Source of the DNA: Rhodospirillaceae bacterium
GTDB lineage: Bacteria; Pseudomonadota; Alphaproteobacteria; SHVZ01
Length of the DNA: 64,000 nt
Direction: 5' to 3'
Assembly: GCA_016792585.1 (NCBI GenBank)
Contig: JAEULB010000026.1
Coordinates: 1 to 64,000 of the forward strand
In this document: positions 16,981 through 25,027 of the stretch, one piece after another
Position numbering within the stretch: the stretch's first letter is position 1
How the letters are laid out: each line of letters begins with the position of its first letter
Position numbers and translations under genes: made by a program
The notes under the pieces: model-generated
What the model was told of the DNA's origin: nothing
The model's database searches: none
The model's input: only the letters and a program-made list of their open reading frames with translations

Positions 16981-17422
16981 GCGAGCCCGTCGTCGTGCTC
17001 GGCGGCAGCGCGGTCCTTCTTGCCGGAGCGGCGTCGTCGCCGGTCGAGGCCGGCCGGGCCAGGATCTTGTCCACCGTTTCGATCAGGCGCTCGGCCGTGA
17101 ACGGCTTGGCGAGCGCGGCGTCGGCGCCGAGCTGCGTCGCAAGCTGCAGGAAGTCCGGATAAGGCGGGCGGCCGCCGCCGGAGATCACCATTATCCTGAC
17201 TGCCGGATCGTGCGTGCGGATCGCCTTCATCACCTCGAAGCCGTCCATCTCCGGCATGAACAGGTCGGTGATGACGAGATCTAGCTTTCCCTTGGGACCG
17301 AGCAGCGCCGTCGCGTCGATCCCGTTCTCGGCTGCCAGCGCCGTGTGCCCCGCGCGCCGCAGCGCCGCGTCGATGACGGTGCGCAGGGGTCGGTCACCCT
17401 CGATGATGAGGATCGTCGCCAC
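16973..17422 (-). CDS. Stand-alone receiver-domain response regulator
   Basis: A 149-residue single REC domain with a 25-residue Ala/Pro/Thr-rich tail. Acidic residues Glu and Asp in ILIIEGDRPLR, phosphoacceptor Asp in VITDLFMPEMDG (about 52) and Lys in LAKPFT are present. The first acidic position is Glu-Gly-Asp rather than Asp-Asp, a tolerated variation. GTG at 17420-17422 is preceded by GGAGG with five bases between; the frame extends to 17479 but without a ribosome site. No kinase neighbour. Together with the receivers at 3817 and 60109 it forms a set of orphan response regulators. Confidence 0.87.
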   Translation of the reverse strand: MATILIIEGDRPLRTVIDAALRRAGHTALAAENGIDATALLGPKGKLDLVITDLFMPEMDGFEVMKAIRTHDPAVRIMVISGGGRPPYPDFLQLATQLGADAALAKPFTAERLIETVDKILARPASTGDDAAPARRTALPPSTTTGSRR

Positions 17423-17483
17423 ACCATCCTCCGCCTTGGCTGCCAGGTCCGTGCCCGGCGTCCACGCATGCTTGTACACTTAT

Positions 17484-17499
17484 GAGACCGGTGGGTCTC
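17484..17499. promoter_or_regulatory. TetR-type operator-like palindrome, copy 1
   Basis: GAGACC-ggtg-GGTCTC, a perfect 6-bp inverted repeat with a 4-bp spacer, about 60 bases upstream of the receiver gene start at 17422. The half-site GACC/GGTC with this spacing resembles operators of several TetR-family repressors. A second copy of the same architecture lies at 17839-17854. Function is inferred from symmetry and context only. Confidence 0.55.
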
Positions 17500-17521
17500 C
17501 ATCAATATGGCGGCTCGCCGG

Positions 17522-17830
17522 CTAGCTCCCGCCGTCCCGGCCCCAGGCGGCGAGCATACGCTCCGCCGCTTCCCTGGCCCTGCCGAGGGCGTTGGCATCG
17601 CCGGCCCTGAAGGCAAGGACCGCGCCGTTCATCAGCATGCTCAACGTCTCGGCCAATCGCCGAGGTTCGGCGAAGCCCGCCTCCTGCGCGATCTCTTCGA
17701 TGAACGAAACGCCGTGCGACGTAAAAGGCTGCGGCTCGGTGCCGTCGTTCCGCCGGAAGCACGCGTCGAGGGCATCGAAGATCGCGAGAAGGCTGTGCAG
17801 CGGAGGCCCGGGAAAGTGAGGGACCCGTCC
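17522..17830 (-). pseudogene. Truncated TetR-family regulator, C-terminal domain only
   Basis: The minus strand encodes a continuous stretch ending at a TAG (17522-17524) with segments PPLHSLLAIFDALDACF, FIEEIAQEAGFAEPRRLAE and AREAAERMLAAWGRDGGS. These align with the C-terminal half of the intact TetR encoded just upstream (PRERLLGMFDLHHEWF, FIEGLVKETGLKGASELAA, ARQAAAILLASW), with about 30 residues missing in the middle. No ATG, GTG or TTG in frame and no helix-turn-helix sequence precede it; a TAG closes the frame near 17860, beside a leftover AAGGAG. I conclude it is a decayed tandem copy. Confidence 0.65.
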
Positions 17831-17838
17831 CGAATTAC

Positions 17839-17854
17839 GAGACCGACCAGTCTC
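17839..17854. promoter_or_regulatory. TetR-type operator-like palindrome, copy 2
   Basis: GAGACC-gacc-AGTCTC, inverted repeat matching at five of six positions with the same 4-bp spacer as the copy at 17484-17499. On the minus strand it sits directly before the TetR remnant and directly after the intact tetR gene, next to an orphan AAGGAG, so it probably was the operator of the lost repressor gene. Confidence 0.55.
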
Positions 17855-17881
17855 CTTCTATAGTCCGTTCCGCCTTTGTCT

Positions 17882-18502
17882 TCAAGACGCCCGGGGTGCT
17901 CGCCGGTCCCAGGATGCCAGCAGTATCGCGGCCGCCTGCCTGGCGGTGCGGGCCGCCTCGCGATTTCCCTGCGAGGCGGCGACGATGGCGCCTTTCAGCA
18001 GCATGTGCCAGCTGGCCGCGAGCTCGGACGCGCCCTTGAGTCCCGTCTCCTTCACCAAGCCTTCGATGAACTGCCGGACGGCGGCCATGTGCCGCGCGGC
18101 GGCGCGACGGATCTCAGGCGAATGACCGGTCTCGAGCAGGGTCTTGATGAACGGGCAGCCGTCGAAGCGGCGCTGCTGGAACCACTCGTGGTGCAGGTCG
18201 AACATGCCGAGCAGGCGCTCGCGCGGCTCGGCATAGCGGCGAAGCACTTCGCGCTTCAGCCACTCGTCGGTCCAGCGCCGGCCGTGCTCGTCGAGGAAGG
18301 CGAGCGCGAGATCGTCCTTCGCGCCGAAGTTCCGATAGAACGTCATGCGCGCGATGTCGGCGCCGGCGATGATCGCGTCGATGCCGGTGGCGCGGATCCC
18401 GTTCTTGAGGAAGAGGTCGTAGGCGGTGCGCATGATGCGGTCGCGGGCCTGGGCCGGTCGGCCTCGCCGCTTTCCCGTCTGCGCGGGCGATGGAGACGTC
18501 AT
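17882..18502 (-). CDS. TetR/AcrR family transcriptional regulator
   Basis: A 206-residue repressor. The basic leader TGKRRGRP is followed by a TetR_N helix-turn-helix (about 20-66; IMRTAYDLFLKNGIRATGID, then IARMTFYRNFGAKDDL) and an all-helical ligand domain. A Cys lies in RFDGCPF. Ligand and targets are unknown; the divergent VOC protein gene 260 bases away is a possible target. The ATG at 18500-18502 fits the family N-terminus; the ribosome site is poor. Its C-terminal half is paralogous to the truncated copy immediately downstream. Confidence 0.9.
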   Translation of the reverse strand: MTSPSPAQTGKRRGRPAQARDRIMRTAYDLFLKNGIRATGIDAIIAGADIARMTFYRNFGAKDDLALAFLDEHGRRWTDEWLKREVLRRYAEPRERLLGMFDLHHEWFQQRRFDGCPFIKTLLETGHSPEIRRAAARHMAAVRQFIEGLVKETGLKGASELAASWHMLLKGAIVAASQGNREAARTARQAAAILLASWDRRAPRAS

Positions 18503-18567
18503 GGGCGAAGGAAACCTGCTGGATTGCCTGCCCGGACCCTAAGCCCTGAGGTGCTCTAAGGCGCTGA

Positions 18568-18598
18568 ACAAATTGCAATAAACCGTTTGAATTGTAAC
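18568..18598. promoter_or_regulatory. AT-rich tract between tetR and VOC gene
   Basis: Within the 262-base divergent intergenic region this stretch is conspicuously AT-rich in an otherwise GC-rich window and contains ACAAATT and, 15 bases on, AATTGT, an imperfect inverted repeat. A promoter or operator for one or both flanking genes is likely, but no clear -35/-10 pair can be fixed. The rest of the intergenic region shows nothing definite. Confidence 0.3.
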
Positions 18599-18764
18599 GC
18601 GCTGCGAAGCCTTGCGACGGGCCGGGCGACCCGGACCCGACCGAAACCGCCGGTTTTGCGTGCTTCTCGCGAATGGTTTGCGGCAGGCAGTCGCGATCCC
18701 GCGGTTACAGATAGTTTCATCCTCCCACCGGAGCGTAAGCTGCTCGATCGACTTCAGGTGAGCC

Positions 18765-19181
18765 ATGTCCACGCCGATCAGGCCGCGCGAGATCGACCAT
18801 GTCGTGCTCCGGGTCCGCGATCCCGAGCGCATGCGGCGCTTCTACTGCGAGGTGCTCGGCTGCACGGTCGAGCGCGTGCAGGCGGGCATCGGTCTGGTCC
18901 AGCTTCGCGCCGGGCGCTCGCTGATCGACCTGGTCGATGTCGCGGGCCAGCTCGGCCGCATGGGCGGGGCCGCGCCGGGCAGGGAGGGCCGCAACATGGA
19001 CCACGTCTGCCTGCGCGTGGAGCCGTTCGACGCGGCGGCGATCGTCGCGTTCCTGTGCCAGCAGGGCATCGATCCGGGCGAGGTGGCGCCGCGCTTCGGT
19101 GCCGGGGGCTCGGGCCCGTCGCTCTATCTCGCCGATCCGGAAGGCAACACGGTCGAGCTCAAGGGACCGCCCGCGGCTTAA
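18765..19181 (+). CDS. VOC (glyoxalase/dioxygenase fold) family protein
   Basis: A 138-residue VOC-superfamily protein with two beta-alpha-beta-beta-beta units. Putative metal ligands are His12 (REIDHVVLRV), a second His in MDHVCLRV (about 79) and Glu in GNTVELKG (about 132), the usual glyoxalase I-like pattern, so metal-dependent lyase, isomerase or dioxygenase activity is possible. AGGTGA lies before the ATG. It is divergent from the tetR gene and convergent with a second VOC gene; their TAA stops share the four bases TTAA at 19178-19181. Confidence 0.87.
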   Translation: MSTPIRPREIDHVVLRVRDPERMRRFYCEVLGCTVERVQAGIGLVQLRAGRSLIDLVDVAGQLGRMGGAAPGREGRNMDHVCLRVEPFDAAAIVAFLCQQGIDPGEVAPRFGAGGSGPSLYLADPEGNTVELKGPPAA

Positions 19182-19573
19182 GCCTTCTTCGGCTGCACCA
19201 GGTCCCAGCGGTTGCCATAGAGGTCCTCGAACACGACGACGTCGCCATAGGCTTCGTATCGGGGCTCCTCGACGAACCTCACGCCCTTCGCCTTGTAGGC
19301 GGCATGGTCGCGGGCGAAGTCGTCGGTGTGCAGGAACAGGAAGACCCGGCCGCCGGTCTGGTTGCCGACGCGCGATTCCTGGTCCGGGTTCGCCGCCTTC
19401 GCCAGCAGCAGCGCACAGCCGCTCGATCCCGGCGGTGTCACCCTGACGAAGCGCTTGCCCTTGCCCATGTCGGTGTCCTCGACCAGCGTGAAGCCGAGCG
19501 TGCCGGTGTAGTAGGCGATCGCCTCGTCGTAGTCGCGAACGAGAAGCGCCAACGCTGCGAGATGCTGAGGCAT
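19178..19573 (-). CDS. VOC family protein (bleomycin-resistance-like branch)
   Basis: A 131-residue VOC-superfamily protein with LLVRDYDEAIAYYTGTLGF, FLFLHTDD and the C-terminal DLYGNRWDLVQP. The last motif, with Trp-Asp in place of the metal Glu, is common in a large uncharacterised VOC subgroup often annotated glyoxalase/bleomycin resistance. The first His is near the N-terminus. Nothing indicates the substrate. It is not closely related to the neighbouring VOC gene with which it shares the TTAA stop overlap. The 159 bases upstream, to the MFS gene, show no other gene. Confidence 0.87.
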   Translation of the reverse strand: MPQHLAALALLVRDYDEAIAYYTGTLGFTLVEDTDMGKGKRFVRVTPPGSSGCALLLAKAANPDQESRVGNQTGGRVFLFLHTDDFARDHAAYKAKGVRFVEEPRYEAYGDVVVFEDLYGNRWDLVQPKKA

Positions 19574-19732
19574 GCGATCACTCTAGGGCGATCGGATGCG
19601 TCTGCCCACCGCTTGCGTGCCCAGCTTGCGATCGGGGGCGAACCGGCGTATCTGAGTCGCCGGGGACGCAGGCTCCCCGTCAGACGCTCCCGTCCAAGCA
19701 CTGCGCAACCCGCCTCGCGAGGTGCGCCAGCC

Positions 19733-20926
19733 ATGGACCGATCCTCTCCCGTCACCGCTCTTCTTGCCGCGCGCGCCGTCCGCGACTTCGGCGACGGCTT
19801 CGTCGCCGTGCTGCTGCCGGTGCATCTGACCTTGCTGGGATTCTCGGCCGTCGAGGTCGGCGTGATGGCGACGGCGGCGCTGCTGGGATCGTCGCTCCTG
19901 ACCCTTGGCATCGGCGCGCTCGGCGGCCGCCACGATCATCGCCGGCTGCTGATCGCCGCGGCCGGCCTGATGGTGGCGAGCGGCGTCGCCTTTGCTTTCG
20001 TCCACGACTTCGCGCTGCTCCTGGTGATCGCCTTCGTCGGCACGATCAACCCGTCCTCGGGCAGCGTCAGCGTCTTCGCGCCGCTCGAGCAGACGGTGCT
20101 GACTGCGGCCTCGGCCGACCGCGAGCGGACGGCGATGTTCGCCCGATACAGCCTCGTCGGCGCGCTCGCCGGCGCCGTCGGCGCGCTGGCCGCGGCCGTG
20201 CCGGACATCCTGGCACCGTGGGGCCTGGACCAGTTCCAGGCGATCCGGCTGATGTTCGTCCTCTATGCGCTGCTCGGCATCGCCGGTGCGCTGCTCTACC
20301 GGCTGGTCCCGAAGCGGCCGCCGGCGGAGGCCCGGCCGCCCGCGGCGCTCGGCCCCTCCAAGGGTATCGTCGTCCGCATGGCGCTGCTGTTCAGCGTCGA
20401 TTCCTTCGGCTCCGGCTTCGTCGTGCAGTCGCTGCTGGCGCTGTGGCTGTTCGAGACGTTCGACCTGTCGCTGTCGGCCGCCGGCCTGTTCTTCTTCTGG
20501 TCGGGCGTGCTCGCCGCCTTCTCGTTCCCGGTCGCCGCCTGGCTTGCGCGCCACATCGGCCTGATCAACACGATGGTGTTCACGCATATCCCGGCGAATC
20601 TCTGCCTGATCCTCGCCGCCTTCGCGCCGTCGCTGCCGGTGGTGCTGGCGCTGCTGCTGATCCGCGCGGCGCTCTCGCAGATGGACGTGCCGACCCGCAC
20701 CTCCTACGTGATGGCGGTGGTGACCGAGGCGGAGAGGCCGGCGGCGGCGAGCTTCACCACGGTGCCGCGCTCGATCGCCGCGGCGATCAGTCCCTCGATC
20801 GGCGGCGCCCTCTTCGCCGCCGGCTGGCAGGCGTTGCCGCTGGTGCTCTCGGGCACGATCAAGACCGCTTACGACCTGGCCCTGCTCTTCCAGCTCCGCC
20901 ACGTGAAGCCGCCGGAAGAGCGGTAA
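19733..20926 (+). CDS. Major facilitator superfamily transporter
   Basis: A 397-residue integral membrane protein with about 12 hydrophobic helices and a central cytoplasmic loop rich in Pro/Arg/Ala (about 195-220). The loop after helix 2 contains GGRHDHRRLL, an MFS loop-2-3 like element. Charged residues DFGDG in helix 1 suggest proton coupling. The family includes drug and metabolite exporters; substrate cannot be inferred. GAGGTG lies nine bases before the ATG. A GC-rich hairpin follows 41 bases after the stop. Confidence 0.87.
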   Translation: MDRSSPVTALLAARAVRDFGDGFVAVLLPVHLTLLGFSAVEVGVMATAALLGSSLLTLGIGALGGRHDHRRLLIAAAGLMVASGVAFAFVHDFALLLVIAFVGTINPSSGSVSVFAPLEQTVLTAASADRERTAMFARYSLVGALAGAVGALAAAVPDILAPWGLDQFQAIRLMFVLYALLGIAGALLYRLVPKRPPAEARPPAALGPSKGIVVRMALLFSVDSFGSGFVVQSLLALWLFETFDLSLSAAGLFFFWSGVLAAFSFPVAAWLARHIGLINTMVFTHIPANLCLILAAFAPSLPVVLALLLIRAALSQMDVPTRTSYVMAVVTEAERPAAASFTTVPRSIAAAISPSIGGALFAAGWQALPLVLSGTIKTAYDLALLFQLRHVKPPEER

Positions 20927-20967
20927 GGTCGGCCCCCACTGTCGGCGTCGGCCGCGCCTTCCGCTTA

Positions 20968-20982
20968 GGAGGCTTTGCCTCC
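20968..20982 (+). terminator. Small GC hairpin after MFS gene
   Basis: GGAGGC-ttt-GCCTCC, a perfect 6-bp stem with a 3-base loop, between the MFS gene and the aldo/keto reductase gene. There is no T-run after it, so intrinsic termination is uncertain; it may instead be a transcript-stability or incidental hairpin. Confidence 0.3.
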
Positions 20983-21040
20983 GGCGCCGGCTTCGGCGAC
21001 AATGCTCTCCAGGACACGCTTTCTCCCCGGAGTCTCTCAA

Positions 21041-22051
21041 ATGGAATACCGTTCGCTCGGCCAGAGCGGCCTCAAGGTCGCGCCGCTCTGTCTCGGCACG
21101 ATGATGTTCGGCGGGCCGACGAGCGAGCCGGATTCGCGCGCGATCATCGGTCGCGCCCGCGACCAGGGCTTCAACTTCCTCGACACCGCCGACGTCTACA
21201 ACGAAGGCAAGTCGGAGGAGGTCGTGGGCCGTGCGATCGCCAAGGACCGGAGCTACTGGATCCTGGCGACCAAGCTCTGCAACCCGATGGGCCAGAGCCC
21301 GAACGACAAGGGGTTGTCGCGGCGCTACGTCTTCCAGGCCTGCGAGGCGAGCCTGAAGCGGCTCGGCACCGACTACATCGACGTCTACTACATGCACAAA
21401 GAGGATCTCACGGTGCCGCTCGCCGAGAGCGTGATGGCGATGGGCGAGCTGATGCGCCAGGGCAAGATCCGCTACTTCGCCCTCTCGAACTTCCGCTCCT
21501 GGCGGGTGGCCGAGGTCGCCAACCTCTGCGACGAGCTCGGCATCCAGCGCCCGGCGGCGAGCCAGCCCTACTACAACGCCTTCAACCGCATGCCCGAGGT
21601 CGAGCATCTGCCGGCCTGCAGGTTCTACGGGCTCGGCGTCGTCCCCTACAGTCCCTTGGCGCGCGGTGTCCTCACCGGCAAGTACAAGCCCGACGCCGAT
21701 CCGCTCGAGGGCTCGCGCGCGTCCCGCCAGGATCGCCGCATGATGCAGACCGAGTGGCGGAAGGAGAGCCTTGAGCTCGCCCAGGACGTGGTGGCGCATG
21801 CGAAGAAGCGCGGCGTCACGCCCGGCCAGTTCGCCACCGCCTGGGTGCTGGCCAACCCGCTGGTGACCTCGCCGATCGCCGGCCCTCGCACCATGGACCA
21901 GTGGGAGGACTATGTCGGCGCGCTCTCCTTCAAGTTCTCGAAGGAGGACGAGGCGCTGATCGACGGCATGGTCGCGAGCGGCCATCCCTCCACCCCCGGC
22001 TACAACGATCCGGCCTATCCGATCGAAGGCCGCCCCACCTCGTTCGCCTGA
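21041..22051 (+). CDS. Aldo/keto reductase
   Basis: A 336-residue (beta/alpha)8 NADPH-dependent oxidoreductase. The catalytic tetrad is visible: Asp and Tyr in LDTADVYNEG (about 46-55), Lys in LATKLCN and His in VYYMHKED. The N-terminal YRSLGQSGLKVAPLCLGTM and C-terminal PIAGPRTMDQWEDYVGA mark the AKR family close to YajO/voltage-channel beta-like members. It is 11 bases upstream of a molybdenum hydroxylase gene whose ribosome site overlaps this gene's end, so they are probably cotranscribed and may act on the same aldehyde. Confidence 0.9.
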   Translation: MEYRSLGQSGLKVAPLCLGTMMFGGPTSEPDSRAIIGRARDQGFNFLDTADVYNEGKSEEVVGRAIAKDRSYWILATKLCNPMGQSPNDKGLSRRYVFQACEASLKRLGTDYIDVYYMHKEDLTVPLAESVMAMGELMRQGKIRYFALSNFRSWRVAEVANLCDELGIQRPAASQPYYNAFNRMPEVEHLPACRFYGLGVVPYSPLARGVLTGKYKPDADPLEGSRASRQDRRMMQTEWRKESLELAQDVVAHAKKRGVTPGQFATAWVLANPLVTSPIAGPRTMDQWEDYVGALSFKFSKEDEALIDGMVASGHPSTPGYNDPAYPIEGRPTSFA

Positions 22052-22062
22052 AGGAGATCGTC

Positions 22063-24363
22063 ATGACCAAGTTCGGCATCGGCCAGGCGGTCAAGCGCAC
22101 CGAGGACCAGCGACTCCTCACCGGCACCGGCAAGTATGTCGGCGACGTGAACCTGCCGGGCCAGGCGCATGCCTATGTGCTGCGCTCGCCCGAGGCGCAT
22201 GCCGACATCGGCCGCATCGACTCTTCTGCGGCGAAGAAGATGCCGGGCGTGGTCGCGGTCCTGACCGGCGACGACTTCGCCGCCGACGGCGTGCCCGACA
22301 TGCCCTGCCTGCTCTCGGTCAACTCGAAGGACGGCAAGCCGAACCTGGTGCCGTCGTATCCGGCCGTCGCCAAGGGCCGCGTCCGCCATGTCGGCCAGCC
22401 GGTGGCGCTGGTCGTCGCCGAGACGCTGGCCCAGGCGCGCGACGCCGCCGAAGCAGTCGAGATCGAGTACAGGTCGCTGCCGGCGGTGACCGAAGGGCCG
22501 GACGCGATCGCCAAGGGCGCACCGCAGCTCCACGACAACGTGCCGGGCAATCTCTGCTTCCACTGGCATGACGGCGACGCCGCCAAGGTCGACGCGGCGT
22601 TCTTAGGCGCGGCGAAGACGGTGAAGCTGACGCTGGTCAACAACCGCATCGTCGCCAACTCGATGGAGACGCGCGGCTGCGTCGCATCCTGGGACAAGGC
22701 CCAGGGCTCGCTGTTCGTCCATACCACCTGCCAGGGCTCGCACCACTTCAAGCGCGTGCTCGGCGACATGATGTTCAAGCTTCCGCCCGACAAGGTCCGC
22801 GTCGTCACCACCGATGTCGGTGGCGGCTTCGGCATGAAGTACTTCTGCTATCCCGAGCATGTGCTGGCGGTGTGGGCGACGAGAAGGCTCGGCCGGCCGG
22901 TCAAGTGGATCTCCGACCGCGGCGACGCCTTCCTCTCCGACGTGCATGGCCGCGACCATGTCTCCAAGGTCGAGATGGCGCTCGACAAGGAACACAGGAT
23001 CCTCGGGCTCCGCATCCACACGGTCGCCAATCTCGGGGCCTATCTCTCGAACTTCGCGCCGATGATCCCGACCGGCGCCGGCCAGGGCATGCATACCGGC
23101 GTCTATGCGATCCCCGCCGCCTACAACGAGGTCCAGGGCCTCTTCACCAATACCGTGCCGATCGACGCCTATCGCGGCGCCGGCCGGCCGGAAGCGGCAT
23201 ACCTGATCGAGCGCGTGATGGACGCCGCCGCCTTCGATCTCGGCATCGACGGCGCCGAGCTTCGCCGGAAGAACTTCGCGCCGGAATCGGCGATGCCCTA
23301 CACCAACGCCTTCAAGGTCACCTACGACTCCGGCAACTTCGTCAAGCTGATGGACGAGGCGCGCAAGCTTTCCGGCTGGGGCAGCGGCTTCGAGGACCGG
23401 CGCAGGGCGGCCGCCTCCAGAGGCAAGCTGCGCGGGCTCGGCATGAGCTACTACGTCGAGCGCTGCGCCGGCGGCGGCGGCGAGGCGGCGACGCTCCGCA
23501 TCGAGAGCGACGACACGGTGACGCTCCTGATCGGCACGCAGAACAACGGCCAGGGCCACGAGACCGCCTACGCCCAGGTGGTGAGCGACCGGCTCGGCGT
23601 CCCCTTCGACAGGATCCGCGTGAAGCAGGGCGACACCGCCGAGATCGCGACCGGCGGCGGCACCGGCGGCTCGCGCTCGATCCCGGTCGGCGCGCATTCG
23701 GCGCAGAACGCCTCCGACGCGCTGATCGACGCCGGCAAGGCGCACGCCGCCGACCTGCTCGAAGCGGCGGCCGTCGACATCGAATACAAGGACGGCAGCT
23801 ACCGGATCGCCGGCACCGATCGCGCCGCCTCGATCTTCGACGTGGCGAAGAAGGCGCGCACGAAGGGCGGCACCTTCACCGCCGGCGCCGACTACACGCC
23901 GAAGGCCGCGACATATCCGAACGGCTGCCACATCTGCGAGGTCGAGGTCGATCGCGACACCGGCCAGGTTCAGCTGGTCGACTACTGGGCGGTCGACGAT
24001 TTCGGCATGGTGCTGAACCCGCTGCTGCTGGCGGGGCAGGTGCATGGCGGCGTCGGCCAGGGCGTCGGCCAGGCGCTGCTGGAGCGCACGGTCTACGATC
24101 CGAAGACCGGCCAGCTGCTCACCGGCAGCTTCATGGACTACACCATGCCGCGCGCCGGCGACTTCCCCGACATCCGCTTCTCGACCATCAACATCCCCTG
24201 CCGCAACAACCCGCTCGGCATCAAGGGCGCGGGCGAGGCCGGCACCATCGGCGCCACGCCGGCGGTGGTGAACGCGGTCGTCGACGCACTGAAGCCGCTC
24301 AAGGTGCGTCACGTCGACATGCCGCTCACGCCCGAGCGCGTCTGGCAGGCGATGCAGGGGTAA
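22063..24363 (+). CDS. Xanthine dehydrogenase/aldehyde oxidase family, molybdopterin-binding large subunit
   Basis: A 766-residue molybdenum hydroxylase catalytic subunit. N-terminal Ald_Xan_dh_C domain (about 15-125), then molybdopterin domains with GGGFGMKYF (about 249-257), the AYRGAGRPEA motif (about 369-378) and the catalytic Glu in GAGEAGTIG (about 726-734). AYRGAGRPEA rather than AYRCSFR argues against form I CO dehydrogenase. The iron-sulfur and FAD subunits normally encoded beside this gene are absent on either side, which is unusual. AAGGAGAT precedes the ATG. Substrate unknown; an aldehyde is suggested by the aldo/keto reductase neighbour. Confidence 0.92.
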   Translation: MTKFGIGQAVKRTEDQRLLTGTGKYVGDVNLPGQAHAYVLRSPEAHADIGRIDSSAAKKMPGVVAVLTGDDFAADGVPDMPCLLSVNSKDGKPNLVPSYPAVAKGRVRHVGQPVALVVAETLAQARDAAEAVEIEYRSLPAVTEGPDAIAKGAPQLHDNVPGNLCFHWHDGDAAKVDAAFLGAAKTVKLTLVNNRIVANSMETRGCVASWDKAQGSLFVHTTCQGSHHFKRVLGDMMFKLPPDKVRVVTTDVGGGFGMKYFCYPEHVLAVWATRRLGRPVKWISDRGDAFLSDVHGRDHVSKVEMALDKEHRILGLRIHTVANLGAYLSNFAPMIPTGAGQGMHTGVYAIPAAYNEVQGLFTNTVPIDAYRGAGRPEAAYLIERVMDAAAFDLGIDGAELRRKNFAPESAMPYTNAFKVTYDSGNFVKLMDEARKLSGWGSGFEDRRRAAASRGKLRGLGMSYYVERCAGGGGEAATLRIESDDTVTLLIGTQNNGQGHETAYAQVVSDRLGVPFDRIRVKQGDTAEIATGGGTGGSRSIPVGAHSAQNASDALIDAGKAHAADLLEAAAVDIEYKDGSYRIAGTDRAASIFDVAKKARTKGGTFTAGADYTPKAATYPNGCHICEVEVDRDTGQVQLVDYWAVDDFGMVLNPLLLAGQVHGGVGQGVGQALLERTVYDPKTGQLLTGSFMDYTMPRAGDFPDIRFSTINIPCRNNPLGIKGAGEAGTIGATPAVVNAVVDALKPLKVRHVDMPLTPERVWQAMQG

Positions 24364-24364
24364 G

Positions 24365-25027
24365 GTGGCCGAGTCCGACCTCTACAAGCCGGTCAAAGCC
24401 TTTCTCGAAAGGCAGGGCTTCGAGGTCAAGGGCGAGGTGCGCGGCTGCGACGTGGTCGCGGCCAAGGGCGAGGCGCTGCTGGTGGTGGAGCTCAAGCAGC
24501 GCTTCACGCTCGAGCTGCTGCTGCAGGGCGTCGAGCGCCTGGCGCTGACCGACCTGGTCTATCTCGCGGTGCCGGAGCCGACCGAGCGCAGCCGCGGCCC
24601 GGGCCCCTGGGACAAGCGCGTGGTGAAGCTCTGCAGGCGCGTCGGCGTCGGACTGCTCACCGTCTCCTCGCGCGGCCGGGTGGAGCTGATCGCCGAGCCC
24701 GAGCCCTACCAGCCGCGCAAGAACCACAAGAAGGCCGCACGCCTCAGGGCCGAGCATGCGAGACGCGAGGGCGATCCGAACCTCGGCGGCATCACCCGGA
24801 TCAAGATCGTCACCGCCTATCGCCAGGAGGCGATCCGCATCGCCGAGGCGCTCGCATCCGGCGGGCCGCAGAGCCCGAAGACCCTGAAGGCGGCGTGCGA
24901 GGCGCCGCGCGCCGGCAGCATCCTCCGCGACAACCACTACGGCTGGTTCGAGCGGCAGGAGAAGGGCATCTACGTCATCACCGAGATCGGCCGCGCCGAT
25001 CTGGCGAAGTTTCAGACGTCGCGGTAG
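24365..25027 (+). CDS. DUF2161 family putative PD-(D/E)XK-type phosphodiesterase
   Basis: A 220-residue protein of the DUF2161 family. The N-terminal half contains GEVRGCDVVAAKGEALLVVELKQ-like core elements, of which Asp in RGCDVV and the pair Glu-x-Lys in VVELKQ form a PD-(D/E)XK nuclease signature (about 24-44); the C-terminal half ends in a winged-helix-like segment. Role unknown; nucleic acid cleavage is inferred from fold only. GTG at 24365 is one base after the preceding stop, with AGGGG inside that gene. The 3' end overlaps the convergent PAS gene by 16 bases. Confidence 0.83.
   Translation: MAESDLYKPVKAFLERQGFEVKGEVRGCDVVAAKGEALLVVELKQRFTLELLLQGVERLALTDLVYLAVPEPTERSRGPGPWDKRVVKLCRRVGVGLLTVSSRGRVELIAEPEPYQPRKNHKKAARLRAEHARREGDPNLGGITRIKIVTAYRQEAIRIAEALASGGPQSPKTLKAACEAPRAGSILRDNHYGWFERQEKGIYVITEIGRADLAKFQTSR

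Noticed and set aside
17502-17762. 86-codon minus-strand frame in the tetR scar
   Set aside because: Different frame from the TetR-like remnant; its translation has no similarity and is Arg-rich noise.
19583-21985. 800-codon minus-strand frame opposite the MFS and aldo/keto reductase genes
   Set aside because: Translation is low-complexity Arg/Gln/His/Glu text, and both plus-strand genes have full family motifs; antisense shadow.
22063-24363. Form I aerobic CO dehydrogenase large subunit (coxL)
   Set aside because: The active-site loop reads AYRGAGRPEA rather than the AYRCSFR of form I, and no coxM or coxS genes are nearby.
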